Translations under genes and position numbers: made by a program | In this document: piece after piece, positions 4,649 to 5,074 of the stretch | How the letters are laid out: the number at the start of each line of letters is the position of its first letter | How positions within the stretch are numbered: position 1 is the stretch's first letter | DNA from: Chloroflexota bacterium | GTDB lineage: Bacteria > Chloroflexota > Dehalococcoidia > Lucifugimonadales > Lucifugimonadaceae | NCBI GenBank assembly: GCA_016210435.1 | Contig: JACQUF010000063.1 | Span: 1 to 5,074, forward strand | Length of the DNA: 5,074 bases | Direction: 5' to 3' | Notes under the pieces: model-generated | The model's input: only the letters and a program-made list of their open reading frames with translations | What the model was told of the DNA's origin: nothing | The model's database searches: none

Positions 4649-5074
4649 TCAACGGATCGGTTCGCCATCGCTCGCAAGCAGCCCGGCCTCAATGAAGGCC
4701 GCGCGCAGCTCCTCCTCCTGGGGTCCGGTCAATGGGAGCTGAGGCTTCCGGGGGACGGTCGCCTCGAAGCCCAGCATATTCAGCCCGGCTTTCAGCGCTG
4801 CATTGCCCCATGACATGCCCAGGAAGTCCGCATGAAAGACGCGTTCCTGGAGTGCACGGGCCTTGCCATAGTTGCCGTCCATGCAGAACTTGATGATATC
4901 TCTGGCGATATGAGGTCCCCAGTTCCCGAAAAAGAGGCACGCGCCGACCGCGCCGATCATCCCCCCGGCGAGCAACAGGCTGCCGTTGCAGGTCCAGAGC
5001 TTCACGTTCTTCGGCAGCAGCGCCGGGACACGACATTCCCAGCGGAAGTTGAGCGAGATGATGTAGGCGAAGAC
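4649..5074 (-). CDS. Dihydrodipicolinate synthase/N-acetylneuraminate lyase family protein (C-terminal part, continues beyond the window)
   Basis: The minus-strand frame is open from the window edge to TGA 4651-4649, giving 142 residues. K-L-W-T-C-N-G-S-L-L-L-A-G-G-M-I-G-A-V-G (from the codon at 5005) corresponds to the strand and helix after the Schiff-base lysine in DapA-type class I aldolases, where relatives read G-x-D-x-L-L-L-x-x-x-x-x-G-A-x-G. F-G-N-W-G-P follows, where the family has an N near a P. The end, P-Q-L-P-L-T-G-P-Q-E-E-E-L-R-A-A-F-I-E-A-G-L-L, is the usual C-terminal helix. The catalytic Lys and the pyruvate-binding G-T-T motif lie outside the window, so activity cannot be judged. 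GTG at 5005 is internal, not the start. The family includes lysine-biosynthesis DapA and many catabolic aldolases and dehydratases. The enolase-superfamily tail and possible oxidoreductase at the other end of the window suggest sugar-acid catabolism, but they lie 4 kb away. Confidence 0.85.
   Translation of the reverse strand, partial: VFAYIISLNFRWECRVPALLPKNVKLWTCNGSLLLAGGMIGAVGACLFFGNWGPHIARDIIKFCMDGNYGKARALQERVFHADFLGMSWGNAALKAGLNMLGFEATVPRKPQLPLTGPQEEELRAAFIEAGLLASDGEPIR

Overview
The window is GC-rich bacterial DNA with G/C-biased third codon positions and small gene families typical of uncultured soil or sediment bacteria, such as lineages near Methylomirabilota/Rokubacteria, Acidobacteria, Chloroflexi or Actinobacteria. 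The sequence alone does not fix the phylum. No RNA genes, CRISPR array, insertion sequence or phage genes were recognised.

Layout, left to right. (1) Positions 1-28 are the first codons of a leftward gene, possibly a Gfo/Idh/MocA-type oxidoreductase. A leftward remnant of an enolase-superfamily (mandelate racemase/muconate lactonizing) C-terminus runs straight into it and overlaps its start by GTGA. (2) Positions about 330-579 hold broken pieces: a frameshifted N-terminus of a PIN-domain protein and a possible DUF4258-like start, both rightward. (3) Positions 580-1740 are an intact leftward phosphotransferase of the APH/EcKL-like fold. Both catalytic aspartates are replaced, so it looks like a pseudokinase. 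(4) Positions 1803-2446 are a complete leftward Phd/VapB-VapC toxin-antitoxin pair with a GTGA stop/start overlap and a symmetric CCATGG element at the antitoxin start. (5) Positions 2502-3058 are a second cluster of half-genes: a leftward DUF72 N-terminus joined in frame to what looks like an RsgA C-terminus, and a rightward C-terminal half of an RsbR/RsbS-type STAS domain. (6) Positions 3257-4351 are an intact rightward MetE-core (COG0620-like) methyltransferase. (7) Positions 4352-4640 hold a possible broken rightward reading frame with a 15-bp tandem duplication. (8) Positions 4649-5074 are the C-terminal part of a leftward dihydrodipicolinate synthase/N-acetylneuraminate lyase family gene that continues past the window.

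The flanking genes (DapA-like aldolase/lyase, enolase-superfamily dehydratase remnant, possible NAD(P)-dependent oxidoreductase) are the usual parts of sugar-acid or related catabolic clusters. The centre looks like an accessory, decaying region: at least five recognisable families appear only as halves, beside an intact toxin-antitoxin module. The most striking points are the pseudokinase-like active site, the DUF72/RsgA chimera, and the concentration of truncated genes. I found no clear evidence of a new multi-gene system.
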